This document shows positions 1 to 6,310 of a stretch of DNA of 11,227 nucleotides, piece by piece. The translations under genes were made by a program, and so were the position numbers. The notes below the pieces were generated by a model. The model saw only the letters and a program-made list of their open reading frames with translations. It did not search any database and was not told the origin of the DNA. The number at the start of each line of letters is the position of its first letter. The stretch's first letter is position 1. This DNA comes from Flammeovirgaceae bacterium UBA5008. Its GTDB lineage: Bacteria > Bacteroidota > Bacteroidia > Cytophagales > Cyclobacteriaceae. The stretch covers positions 2,231-13,457 of the forward strand of contig DGYK01000003.1 in NCBI GenBank assembly GCA_002398365.1, given 5' to 3'.

Positions 1-35
1 GGTGGGACAGGAAAACAAAAAATAAAATTGGGACA

Positions 36-170
36 CGGCTACGAATTAAGATTCGTACCATATCCGCCCACCGCACAGCAACCGTGGAGAGATTCTCGCC
101 CACGCTTTTGGCACATGCCATAGCCTCTCAAACCCACCGCGACACCGAATCTATGGCAAGAGCCAAAGCC
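36..170. repeat. Cluster of three inverted repeats (structured intergenic DNA/RNA)
   Basis: No open frame of note lies in bases 1-293. Three dyads follow one another. First, TACGAAT (40-46) pairs with ATTCGTA (51-57) over a TAAG loop, extended by GG (37-38) and CC (58-59) with one bulged C. Second, CGTGGAGA (83-90) pairs with TCTC (94-97) and CACG (101-104), with a three-base bulge. Third, an imperfect long dyad joins 104-123 and 151-169: GCTTT(T)GGC and TGCCATAG on the left match CTATGGCA and GCCAAAGC on the right, with a 3-nt internal loop on each side. These are direct observations. A folded RNA, a recombination site or the end of an upstream mobile unit could explain them. I see no attC-type GTTRRRY core and no recombinase. 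Confidence 0.55.
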
Positions 171-234
171 ACCCTTATTTGTAATTAGTAAGACTATTCG
201 ACCAAAATCCTGTAAAAAATGAACAAAATAGAGG

Positions 235-264
235 TTGACAATGTTTTTTTAATCGAAATACATA
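235..264 (+). promoter_or_regulatory. Possible promoter of rloAB
   Basis: TTGACA at 235-240 is followed after 18 bases by TACATA at 259-264, within an AT-rich run about 30 bases before the rloA ATG. TATATTTC at 263-270 also resembles the Bacteroidota -7 element TAnnTTTG with C for G, but its distance from the TTG is long. The placement is sensible and no other promoter-like pair is closer. It is prediction by eye only. Confidence 0.35.
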
Positions 265-293
265 TATTTCGCAATATTTATACAAAATAAGCC

Positions 294-1637
294 ATGTTAC
301 TTGAATTTAAAGTATCCAACTATAGGTCAATTGGCGAAGAGCAAATAATCAGTTTTATACCTGCTGCTAAGCAAAAGGATCATTTGCAGAACATCATAAC
401 AAAAGGAAAATATCAAGCATTGAATGTAATATCCTTATATGGTCCTAATGGGGGTGGTAAATCAAATATCCTAAATGCGATGAGCTTACTCGACAGATTG
501 GTTAATATCTCAGCCAGAACCTCTTCAACCACTAAACTGCCATTTGACCCATTCTTACTCAGAGAGGGGTGGGAGGATAAACCAACAGGTTTTGAAATTT
601 CTTTCGTAATTGCTGATAATAGGTACAGATATGGACTTGAATTCAACGCGACTGAGGTTCGAAAAGAATGGTTATTCAGGAAATCAACTGGTCGCGAAGT
701 GAGTTTGTTTGAACGAGAAGGAGAAACAATTGACGTAAGCTCTGGATTTAATGGTTCGAAAAAGCAAATTGATGCAGCTGTTGAGGCAACGAGAACAAAT
801 GCATTGTTTCTTTCAACTTGTGACATACTCAATGTTGATGAGGCCAAAAGTATTATGAAATGGTTTGGGCACTTTAGCATGATTGATGGTCTTAACACGG
901 AGTTGGAAGAAATACAAACTGTTGAATTGTGGGAGGATAATGATTATAGAGAAAAGATAAAGCAATACTTGTCATCATTAAGCTTGAATATTATTGATGT
1001 TGAGGTAACCACAAAAGACTTTGACGTATCTGAATTACCAGATGATATGCCGAAAAGCATGAAATCCAGATTGGCAAAAGACTTAAGAGGTAAAAAAAGT
1101 TATACCGTTTTTGCTAAACATAGAATTTATTCAGAAGAGGGCACGCCAACTGAAAAAACCTTTAGTTGGAAGTGGGAGGATAGAGAATCTTCAGGTGCAA
1201 AAAAAGCATTCCATTTGAGTGGCCCGGTTTTATGGGCATTAGCAAACGGTGGAATTCTCATCATTGACGAGTTAGAGGCAAAGTTACATCCCATAATGAC
1301 TTTAAATACTATAGAAGCATTCTTGGAAAAAGAAAGTAATCCTAATAACGCACAATTAATATTCGCAACGCATGACACAAATCTTTTGAGTTATTCAAAC
1401 CTGAGAAGAGACCAAATATGCTTTGCGGAAAAGAATATGTGGGAAAGCACTGAAATTTACTCACTCTCGGATTTTGTCTATTTTGGAGAAAAGAATGGAG
1501 AATTTAAGTCCGAGAAAGAACGACCAGATACTGATAAAGAAAAGAGATACTTCGAAGGTAGATATGGAGCGATTCCTGCATTGGGTAACTTTCAAAAATT
1601 CATTCGCAATACTCAATGGCAAGAAGAGGTGAAATAA
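294..1637 (+). CDS. rloA: RloA-type AAA family ATPase (defence-associated)
   Basis: A 447-aa ABC/SMC-like AAA ATPase of the kind paired with RloB. Visible motifs: N-terminal strand LLEFKVSNYRSI; Walker A GPNGGGKS at residues 50-57; a signature-like ESSG at about 298-301; Walker B ILIIDE at 321-326 with D325/E326; H-loop ATHD with H360; and the C-terminal GRYGAIP at 422-428, which I associate with RloA proteins. Length is normal and the protein appears intact. It would bind and hydrolyse ATP, probably as a dimer, and control its partner. The next gene starts inside its 3' end with a 22-base overlap, so the two are likely translationally coupled. RloA was named from genes linked to type I restriction loci, and related ATPase/RloB pairs are grouped with abortive-infection systems of the AbiL kind. 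No hsd gene is visible here. The defence role is inferred from the family. Confidence 0.9.
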   Translation: MLLEFKVSNYRSIGEEQIISFIPAAKQKDHLQNIITKGKYQALNVISLYGPNGGGKSNILNAMSLLDRLVNISARTSSTTKLPFDPFLLREGWEDKPTGFEISFVIADNRYRYGLEFNATEVRKEWLFRKSTGREVSLFEREGETIDVSSGFNGSKKQIDAAVEATRTNALFLSTCDILNVDEAKSIMKWFGHFSMIDGLNTELEEIQTVELWEDNDYREKIKQYLSSLSLNIIDVEVTTKDFDVSELPDDMPKSMKSRLAKDLRGKKSYTVFAKHRIYSEEGTPTEKTFSWKWEDRESSGAKKAFHLSGPVLWALANGGILIIDELEAKLHPIMTLNTIEAFLEKESNPNNAQLIFATHDTNLLSYSNLRRDQICFAEKNMWESTEIYSLSDFVYFGEKNGEFKSEKERPDTDKEKRYFEGRYGAIPALGNFQKFIRNTQWQEEVK

Positions 1638-2326
1638 AAAAGGGTCAAGTCAAGGAGAAGGACAAAAGGCCAATACGATGGAGAAAATATCCACATTTGT
1701 TCTTAATTGTTTGCGAGGACGGTAATACTGAGCCTTACTACTTTAAAACATTCGCAAAACTTTTTCCAGAAGAGACCGTTTTTTTGAGAGCAGTTGGCAC
1801 TGGGAGAAGTTCAAAAGGCGTTGTTGAGCAGACAATCATTGAGAGGGATAAACTAGCGACAGAGGCGAATAAAAGCGTTGATGAGGTCTGGAGTGTTTTT
1901 GACAAAGACGATGCGGATAAGATTCCAGCAAATACAGCAAGATTTATCGAAGCATTTAAAATAGCTCAAGAGGAAAAAATAAAAATTGGATATAGCAACG
2001 AGGTTTTTGAATTATGGCTGTTACTTCATTTTACAGACGTTAGCTCTGAAAAACCTATTCCAAGAACTGAAATTTATTTGAAACTTGAAGCTGAAATAAA
2101 ATCAATTCCATCTCATACCAATTTTGTTTACGAACACGGGAAAACAGAAGTAATTGATGTGTTGCTAAAAGTTGGAAACGAATCAATGGCAATTGTAAGA
2201 GCGGAAAAGTTGTATGGTGAACAAAAAGAGAAACAACCTATTGATGCCAATCCAAATACCTCTGTCTTCATTTTAATAAAAAAATTAAGAGATTTAATTG
2301 AGTGGTATTCATACATACCTGAATAA
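1616..2326 (+). CDS. rloB: RloB family protein, TOPRIM-like
   Basis: A 236-aa protein with the family pattern of RloB: CEDGNTEPYYF at 33-43 with E34, then VFDKDD at 94-99 with D96, D98 and D99, then SNEVFELWLLLHF at 127-139, and a C-terminal NPNTSV at 212-217. The glutamate followed later by a DxD pair matches the metal-binding layout of TOPRIM domains, so a nuclease-like activity on DNA or RNA is plausible but unproven. The basic N-terminus (residues 1-24) may bind nucleic acid. The only start that gives the family N-terminus is the ATG inside rloA. ATPase and TOPRIM parts, joined in one chain in OLD nucleases, are here two coupled genes. Product and pairing are secure; the exact activity is not. 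Confidence 0.9.
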   Translation: MARRGEIKKGQVKEKDKRPIRWRKYPHLFLIVCEDGNTEPYYFKTFAKLFPEETVFLRAVGTGRSSKGVVEQTIIERDKLATEANKSVDEVWSVFDKDDADKIPANTARFIEAFKIAQEEKIKIGYSNEVFELWLLLHFTDVSSEKPIPRTEIYLKLEAEIKSIPSHTNFVYEHGKTEVIDVLLKVGNESMAIVRAEKLYGEQKEKQPIDANPNTSVFILIKKLRDLIEWYSYIPE

Positions 2327-2337
2327 AAGACGGCTCC

Positions 2338-2490
2338 CCACTAGAGCGGAAGTTACTTCCGTGCTCCCGATTATTCAGCAATGACAACTGGTTTAATCAT
2401 TTCCATTGTTTTGACCCGGAGATTTATTCGTTTTAAAGCAAACAGCAAGAATTCAAAAGCATAATCTGTTGTTCTTTATTTATCTTTATC
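2338..2490. repeat. 153-bp direct repeat, copy A
   Basis: Aligned by eye to 3527-3679 without gaps, with 9 differences in 153 positions. It begins with CCACTAG and carries the near-perfect palindrome CGGAAGT-T-ACTTCCG (core of 2343-2365) near one end. It lies directly behind rloB. On the minus strand it contains a stop-bounded frame of 34 codons (2475 down to 2371) ending VKTMEMIKPVVIAE, also present in copy B. It could be an old gene tail with its terminator, a MITE-like unit or a cassette boundary. Confidence 0.85.
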
Positions 2491-2544
2491 ACGGTGGGCA
2501 GGATGAAGGTTTTTATTTGTCCGCGTGCCACTAGCTAACCGTTG

Positions 2545-2922
2545 ATGACCATTTTAACCATGGAGAGTATCACAGACATTTTTAAAAATATAAAGACTCA
2601 GGACAAAGAGATGAGACTTAATTTCTATGAGCGACTCGGATTTAATCTGACAATTGCCATCAGATCCATTTGGTCAGACACGCACAGTTCCGACAAGGAC
2701 ACGCTTGAGAGAATTAAGATTATTAACGAGATAAGTCATCGTGTTTATCATTGGATATGGCGACTAAGACGAGACGACATTAACTTTGATGACCTGGATT
2801 GTGCGTTGGACATAAAGACCTATACTGACCATGACAGAGTTTTGGTCGGAGAGTTAAGTGAGGCGATTAGATCAAGCTATCAATTTGTGATTAGTAGTAA
2901 AAACGGCCCAAGCTATCAGTAG
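2545..2922 (+). CDS. Conserved-looking small protein of unknown function
   Basis: A 125-aa protein with no signal peptide, probably soluble and mostly helical. Recognisable blocks are AIRSIWSD at residues 38-45 and INEISHRVYHW at 60-70, rich in Trp, His and Arg. They remind me of a family of small uncharacterised proteins carrying the NE..HR pattern, but I cannot name it. The ATG at 2545 is chosen; a second ATG at 2560 (protein starting MESITDIF) is equally possible, and there is no clear ribosome binding site to decide. It sits between repeat copy A and the partial copy that begins 5 bases after its stop codon, so it looks like the body of a cassette. No function is assigned. Confidence 0.65.
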   Translation: MTILTMESITDIFKNIKTQDKEMRLNFYERLGFNLTIAIRSIWSDTHSSDKDTLERIKIINEISHRVYHWIWRLRRDDINFDDLDCALDIKTYTDHDRVLVGELSEAIRSSYQFVISSKNGPSYQ

Positions 2923-2927
2923 TTTCT

Positions 2928-2976
2928 CATAATCTGTCGTTCTTTATTTATATTTAGCTGGTTAGTCAGAGATTCT
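2928..2976. repeat. Partial third copy of the 153-bp repeat (3' part only)
   Basis: CATAATCTGTCGTTCTTT onward matches the last part of copy B and its continuation (3649-3696), including TTAGCTG and CAGAGA-TTCT/ACTCT. The palindrome and the central part are missing. It begins 5 bases after the stop codon of the upstream gene, so only the gene-distal end of the unit has been kept. Confidence 0.6.
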
Positions 2977-3009
2977 AATAGCCTGACAGCTTTGAGTACC
3001 GTAGATTTT

Positions 3010-3489
3010 ATGCATTACAAATTCAAACACTTTCTCTTCCTTTTTATATTGTTTTCACTAGCCGGATGCAGCGGCACCGTAAAATTGATTGACAAATTCA
3101 GCACAAAGGATGGAAGGGTTAAAATGTATATAGAATACAAAGAGAAGAATAAGCCCGATGTCAAACGCCTGTATGCTTCAGTAAATAGCCATCGGACAAG
3201 AATATATTATAACTTCTGCAGTGAAGAAATAGTGATGACTACCGAAAAGGCAAAGCAATTAACATTCACGGTCTTTCACGGTCCGTTGCCTTTACAGTAT
3301 GATACCAATGCTTACAGGATGTATTCGACTTTAGACCTGACTGTTTTGCAACGAGCAGATAAACACTTGGATTCTTTGGCACTTACCAATTTCAAGCGGA
3401 GTGCCGGTTCAGAGGCTTATCAAATAGATGTTAACTATTACCACGGATATCCCAAAGGGAAAGTATTCCGGCTCGCTAACTGCCGCTAA
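3010..3489 (+). CDS. Small predicted lipoprotein, unknown function
   Basis: The 159-aa product begins with a lipoprotein signal: MHYKFKHF, a hydrophobic stretch, then SLAGC with the lipidated cysteine at residue 20. The ATG at 3010 is preferred over an upstream TTG at 2992 because it gives a normal-length signal. The mature part is hydrophilic, with alternating tyrosines and basic residues that suggest beta structure, and no catalytic motif is visible. It would be lipidated and anchored to the inner or outer membrane. It lies between the partial repeat and full repeat copy B and shows no obvious link to its neighbours. Confidence 0.7.
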   Translation: MHYKFKHFLFLFILFSLAGCSGTVKLIDKFSTKDGRVKMYIEYKEKNKPDVKRLYASVNSHRTRIYYNFCSEEIVMTTEKAKQLTFTVFHGPLPLQYDTNAYRMYSTLDLTVLQRADKHLDSLALTNFKRSAGSEAYQIDVNYYHGYPKGKVFRLANCR

Positions 3490-3519
3490 CAGATAGTCGA
3501 TATAATCTATTTACCCCCC

Positions 3520-3564
3520 AAAAAAACCACTAGCGCGGAAGTTACTTCCGTGCTCCCTATTTTT
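3520..3564. terminator. Probable bidirectional terminator inside repeat copy B
   Basis: AGCGCGGAAGT (3532-3542) pairs with ACTTCCGTGCT (3544-3554), with one G-T wobble in 11 pairs. An A7 run precedes the stem and a T5 run follows it within six bases, so it could stop transcripts from either side: the lipoprotein gene upstream on the plus strand, and any minus-strand reading. In copy A the stem (2343-2365) is weaker and lacks clear T runs. Confidence 0.5.
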
Positions 3565-3679
3565 CAGCAATGACAACCGGTTTAATCATTTCCATTGTTT
3601 TGACCCGGAGATTTATTCGTTCTAAAGCAAACAGCAAGAATTCAAAAGCATAATTTGCAGTTCTTTATTTATCTTTAGC
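3527..3679. repeat. 153-bp direct repeat, copy B
   Basis: About 94 percent identical to copy A (9 mismatches, no gaps), offset by 1189 bases in the same orientation. The minus-strand frame of 35 codons (3664 down to 3557) is kept, again ending in VKTMEMIKPVVIAE plus a lysine. Both copies have the same TAA just before the frame and no good start codon, so neither encodes a complete gene as it stands. Beyond the repeat, GTGCCACT at 3721-3728 also occurs at 2525-2532 in the equivalent place after copy A. Confidence 0.85.
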
Positions 3680-3756
3680 TGTGTATCAGAGACTCTCCGG
3701 AAAAAAAGCGCAAACCTTATGTGCCACTTTTGTACAACAACTGAATGACTTCTAGA

Positions 3757-4347
3757 ATGAATAAGAAGATAGTAATATTTCTAACATTATTCTTATTGTT
3801 ATGGGGTTGTGAAGAATTTTTTCGAAGAAAAATTGGCGGATTTGCTGGGAGTTATCCGTTCGTAGAGTATTGGGACCTGAAGGCTAGTGAATCAGAGGTG
3901 ATTGAAGCAATTGTAGAGCTAAAGAAAGAAAATCCTGAGTTGCAACCACCAAATCAAAAGGAATTGTTTCAACCTCGAGAGGTTGATTACGATTGGGGCA
4001 CAGATGAAATGAAAAAGTATTTGGAATTGTATTTAAAAGACTCCACTCTTCAACTACCACCAATGACCAAATCAAATACTAAATCGGAATATTGGCTTTA
4101 CGTTAACTTCTATTATCCAGACACCAAAGAGATTGTTCATACTTGGACAAGACCTGATTTCGATACGACAGTTACCACATTTGCCTTTGTAAGTTTGAGC
4201 AGACTAGAAAATCCGACAGATCGTAGATTAATAAATCGTGACTTTTGGTATCTCGCAAATAGAAGACAGATAAGCAAATTTAGCTCTACCTTTGTTGACA
4301 AGATACAAGAGAAAATTGACAAGAGGAGGAAACGTGGTCCCCGCTAA
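3757..4347 (+). CDS. Predicted lipoprotein, unknown function
   Basis: The 196-aa product starts MNKKIVIFLTLFLLLWGC, a lipoprotein signal with cysteine at residue 18. An in-frame ATG twelve bases earlier (3745) would add only four residues before the charged region, so 3757 is preferred. The mature part has GGFAGSYPFVEYWDL near its start and tryptophan/tyrosine-rich segments (SEYWLYVNFYYPD, HTWTRPDFD). It ends in a helical basic tail with KRRKRGPR. I recognise the general look of a Bacteroidota lipoprotein family but cannot name it. It follows repeat copy B by about 80 bases and is transcribed like its neighbours. Confidence 0.7.
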   Translation: MNKKIVIFLTLFLLLWGCEEFFRRKIGGFAGSYPFVEYWDLKASESEVIEAIVELKKENPELQPPNQKELFQPREVDYDWGTDEMKKYLELYLKDSTLQLPPMTKSNTKSEYWLYVNFYYPDTKEIVHTWTRPDFDTTVTTFAFVSLSRLENPTDRRLINRDFWYLANRRQISKFSSTFVDKIQEKIDKRRKRGPR

Positions 4348-4613
4348 AAGTAGTTTGTGTTAGCCCGCACTGCTGTCCTTATTTTGGAACCGAGGACCCT
4401 AATAACTCAATTCAGCTCTCATAGTAAATCCATTATCAAAACCCTTACAGGCATTACCTATTTCAAGCAATACAACCACCATCATCGTCCTGATTCAAGC
4501 GACAAGTCTTTCTTTGGAGAAGTGCGGCAGATTAAGGAAATTTGGTAGAGAAAATAACGAGTATGCATATAAAGTGCATTTATTTTCACCACCGTAACCA
4601 TACTAGTAAATAA
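4348..4613. other. Intergenic region without a convincing gene
   Basis: Directly behind the stop codon lie GCTAA/TTAGC and GTCCT (4375-4379)/AGGAC (4393-4397) dyads that may act as a weak terminator. A 63-codon frame starting with GTG at 4357 shows no recognisable domain or signal and is probably spurious. ATGCA/TGCAT half-sites near 4563-4579 lie about 35 bases before the next ATG and could be an operator; this is a guess. Confidence 0.4.
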
Positions 4614-5375
4614 ATGAAACAAGGACGACTCACTATTCTTTTGCTGACAGCTCTGTTCGTATTGTCTGAGATTTTATTCACTTATGTGTTTGGGTACATT
4701 CCGGAGGAAATTATGGGTTCCATCATTAAGGTCTTTCTTATTCTATTATTCATATTGCTTTTTACAAAGAAACTAGCGTGGGCCAGGTGGACTCTTTCCG
4801 TTTTGTTAATCTTGTTTGGCAGTCTTTATTTAGTAGCAGCAATTATAGAAGTGACAACCATATCCTATTACATATTTGGTGCTTTTGACATCTTCTTTGG
4901 CATTTATATTCATACTTCTAAATCACTTAAGGTTTATAGAACGAAAGTTCCAATAGAATCTACAGTCGCACCGAGTGAACAAATGATAGAAGGCAATTAT
5001 CCATCACTCGTTAAAAGATATATTGCTTTGCTGACGGACGCTCTTTTACAATTTGGTTTTTTGATTGTGTTGATGTTGATTTTTCAAGACAGTGAATACA
5101 GATCGGCAATAATGATTACCACGGCAGCAATTTTGCTTTTATGCTACGAACCACTACTGACCGTTTATTCAGGAACCATTGGACAGAAAATAATGAAATT
5201 GAAAGTAAGGAGATTTGGGCAACCGGATAGACGACTCAGTTTGATGAACGCATACATTCGATGGCTGACAAAGGGACTTTTAGGTTGGATTTCATTTATA
5301 ACAATCAATTTTAATACAGAGCACAGAGCTATACATGATTTTGCCAGTGACGCAATCATGCTGGATGGAGAATAA
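4614..5375 (+). CDS. RDD family integral membrane protein
   Basis: A 253-aa membrane protein in two halves. The N-terminal half (about residues 7-100) has four hydrophobic segments. After a linker at 101-128 comes an RDD domain: VKRYIALLTDALL at 133-145 with R135 and D142, TIGQKIMKLKVRR at 188-200, and EHRAIHDFASDAIML at 236-250 with the conserved HD pair. RDD proteins are membrane proteins of poorly defined, possibly transport-related roles, so substrate and activity stay unknown. The extra N-terminal four-segment domain is not part of the minimal RDD domain. The secreted-protein gene starts 42 bases after the stop and may be co-transcribed. Confidence 0.85.
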   Translation: MKQGRLTILLLTALFVLSEILFTYVFGYIPEEIMGSIIKVFLILLFILLFTKKLAWARWTLSVLLILFGSLYLVAAIIEVTTISYYIFGAFDIFFGIYIHTSKSLKVYRTKVPIESTVAPSEQMIEGNYPSLVKRYIALLTDALLQFGFLIVLMLIFQDSEYRSAIMITTAAILLLCYEPLLTVYSGTIGQKIMKLKVRRFGQPDRRLSLMNAYIRWLTKGLLGWISFITINFNTEHRAIHDFASDAIMLDGE

Positions 5376-5417
5376 AAAACCACATCGCGCATTACTTATC
5401 TACTTTATTTGACACCC

Positions 5418-5783
5418 ATGCGACTAGGAATAACAGCTATCCTGATAATACACGCTTCACTTCTGTTGGCGCAATCCAATCGGGTGTTGGTAGGAGAATT
5501 CACACATTCTTCTTTTATGTATAGGTATACGCTGACATTGAAAGACACTAAAAACTACGAGTCAAAGGAAAGTTCCGATCTTGGAACCGTAAAGACAGTT
5601 GGAACTTGGATTATTCGCGGACAAGCTATTCGATTAACACCTAAAAAGAGAATCACGATTGATGTTTACCGGAATCAGGAAGAAACAATTATTACGGACG
5701 CTAAAGAAGTAGTGGTTGTGATTGAAACGAAGGATATTTTAAAATTATATGACAAGGACCTCAAATTAGTACGGACGCAATAA
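5418..5783 (+). CDS. Small secreted protein, unknown function
   Basis: A 121-aa product with an N-terminal signal peptide (MRLGITAILIIHASLLLAQ), likely cut after the AQ and with no lipobox cysteine, so periplasmic or exported. The ATG at 5418 is chosen because an upstream in-frame TTG at 5409 adds nothing. The mature part is made of short beta-type stretches (YRYTLTLKD, GTWIIRGQAIRLTPKK, VVVVIET) and suggests a small beta-sandwich or barrel. No catalytic residues are apparent. It follows the RDD gene by 42 bases and probably shares its transcript. Confidence 0.65.
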   Translation: MRLGITAILIIHASLLLAQSNRVLVGEFTHSSFMYRYTLTLKDTKNYESKESSDLGTVKTVGTWIIRGQAIRLTPKKRITIDVYRNQEETIITDAKEVVVVIETKDILKLYDKDLKLVRTQ

Positions 5784-5824
5784 AACTATAGAGTATGTTT
5801 ATTTCGACATAGAGCTCAGGTTTT

Positions 5825-5843
5825 AATAACGTTGATGGTTATT
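5825..5843. terminator. Small hairpin downstream of the secreted-protein gene
   Basis: AATAAC (5825-5830) and GTTATT (5838-5843) form a 6-bp perfect stem over a 7-nt loop, 42 bases behind the stop codon. It is AT-rich and has no T run, so terminator function is weakly supported. Confidence 0.25.
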
Positions 5844-5931
5844 CAATCCAAAATCAACAGCGGTAAGTTGAATCAAAGAAATCAATAATGAAAAATAAAT
5901 AGTTACATATATGTCGGACATGATTATCTCT

Positions 5932-5961
5932 CCGCAGAGTCTCCTCCTAGGGACTCTGCGG
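5932..5961. repeat. REP-like palindrome 1
   Basis: CCGCAGAGTC (5932-5941) and GACTCTGCGG (5952-5961) are a perfect 10-bp inverted repeat with a 10-base loop. The stem is GC-rich in AT-rich surroundings. The same stem occurs again at 6043-6072. Confidence 0.85.
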
Positions 5962-6042
5962 CCACATTATCATCTATTATTAACAAAGTTAAATTGACAT
6001 CTGCTAATTCAGCATAGCTTATTACAGTTATAGTTGAGTTTA

Positions 6043-6072
6043 CCGCAGAGTCCCGTACCGGAGACTCTGCGG
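6043..6072. repeat. REP-like palindrome 2
   Basis: The stem is identical to that at 5932-5961 (CCGCAGAGTC / GACTCTGCGG) with the same 30-base total length but a different 10-base loop, which holds an inner CCG-TAC-CGG. The two units are separated by 81 AT-rich bases, the geometry of a paired palindromic repeat (BIME-like). No REP-associated transposase gene is in view. An A-rich run follows, so a bidirectional terminator role is also possible. Confidence 0.85.
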
Positions 6073-6096
6073 AGAAAAAATCACAGTTCAGACAAT

Positions 6097-6137
6097 TTTC
6101 GTCTTATTTCGTTAAAACCACTAACGAAAAAACGAAA
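6097..6137. repeat. AT-rich nested inverted repeat
   Basis: TTTCGTTA (6107-6114) pairs with TAACGAAA (6122-6129) over the loop AAACCAC, and an outer TTTCGT (6097-6102) pairs with ACGAAA (6132-6137). It could be a protein-binding dyad or a transcriptional pause site. Nothing else supports a function. Confidence 0.5.
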
Positions 6138-6182
6138 GTGCGCTAAACCTAAAAAATAGTTGAAAAAAGTTTTCATTTACCG

Positions 6183-6276
6183 GGGCGCAGGCGGTTACCA
6201 CCATTTTTACCACTGCATACATCGGCATAAAAAATCAGTGCCGCCTCACTTCCCCGCCTGGCACTGGTCTGCGCCC
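6183..6276 (+). promoter_or_regulatory. Putative structured leader RNA ahead of the 6311 gene
   Basis: GGGCGCAGGC (6183-6192) pairs with 6267-6276 in a 10-bp stem with a single G-T wobble. Directly against its 3' strand, CAGTGCC (6236-6242) pairs perfectly with GGCACTG (6260-6266), so the two helices abut and could stack. Further small pairings (GGT/ACC, CGGCA/TGCCG as an alternative) are possible in 6193-6243. The fold ends 34 bases before the ATG of the 249-aa gene. A cis-regulatory RNA or a small RNA would fit, and the competing CGGCA/TGCCG pairing would allow a switch. I recognise no known riboswitch class. A DNA inverted repeat of a mobile unit is the alternative. Confidence 0.45.
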
Positions 6277-6310
6277 AACAACATTTTGTAAAACAACAAC
6301 CAACTATTCT

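Noticed and set aside
36..170. Integron attC site
   Set aside because: A bulged dyad is present, but there is no GTTRRRY/RYYYAAC pair at the ends and no integrase in the window.
294..2326. Type I restriction-modification locus around rloAB
   Set aside because: No hsdR, hsdM or hsdS sequence is present; only the RloAB pair is visible.
4357..4548. 63-codon gene with GTG start
   Set aside because: No signal, domain or start context; it overlaps likely terminator dyads.
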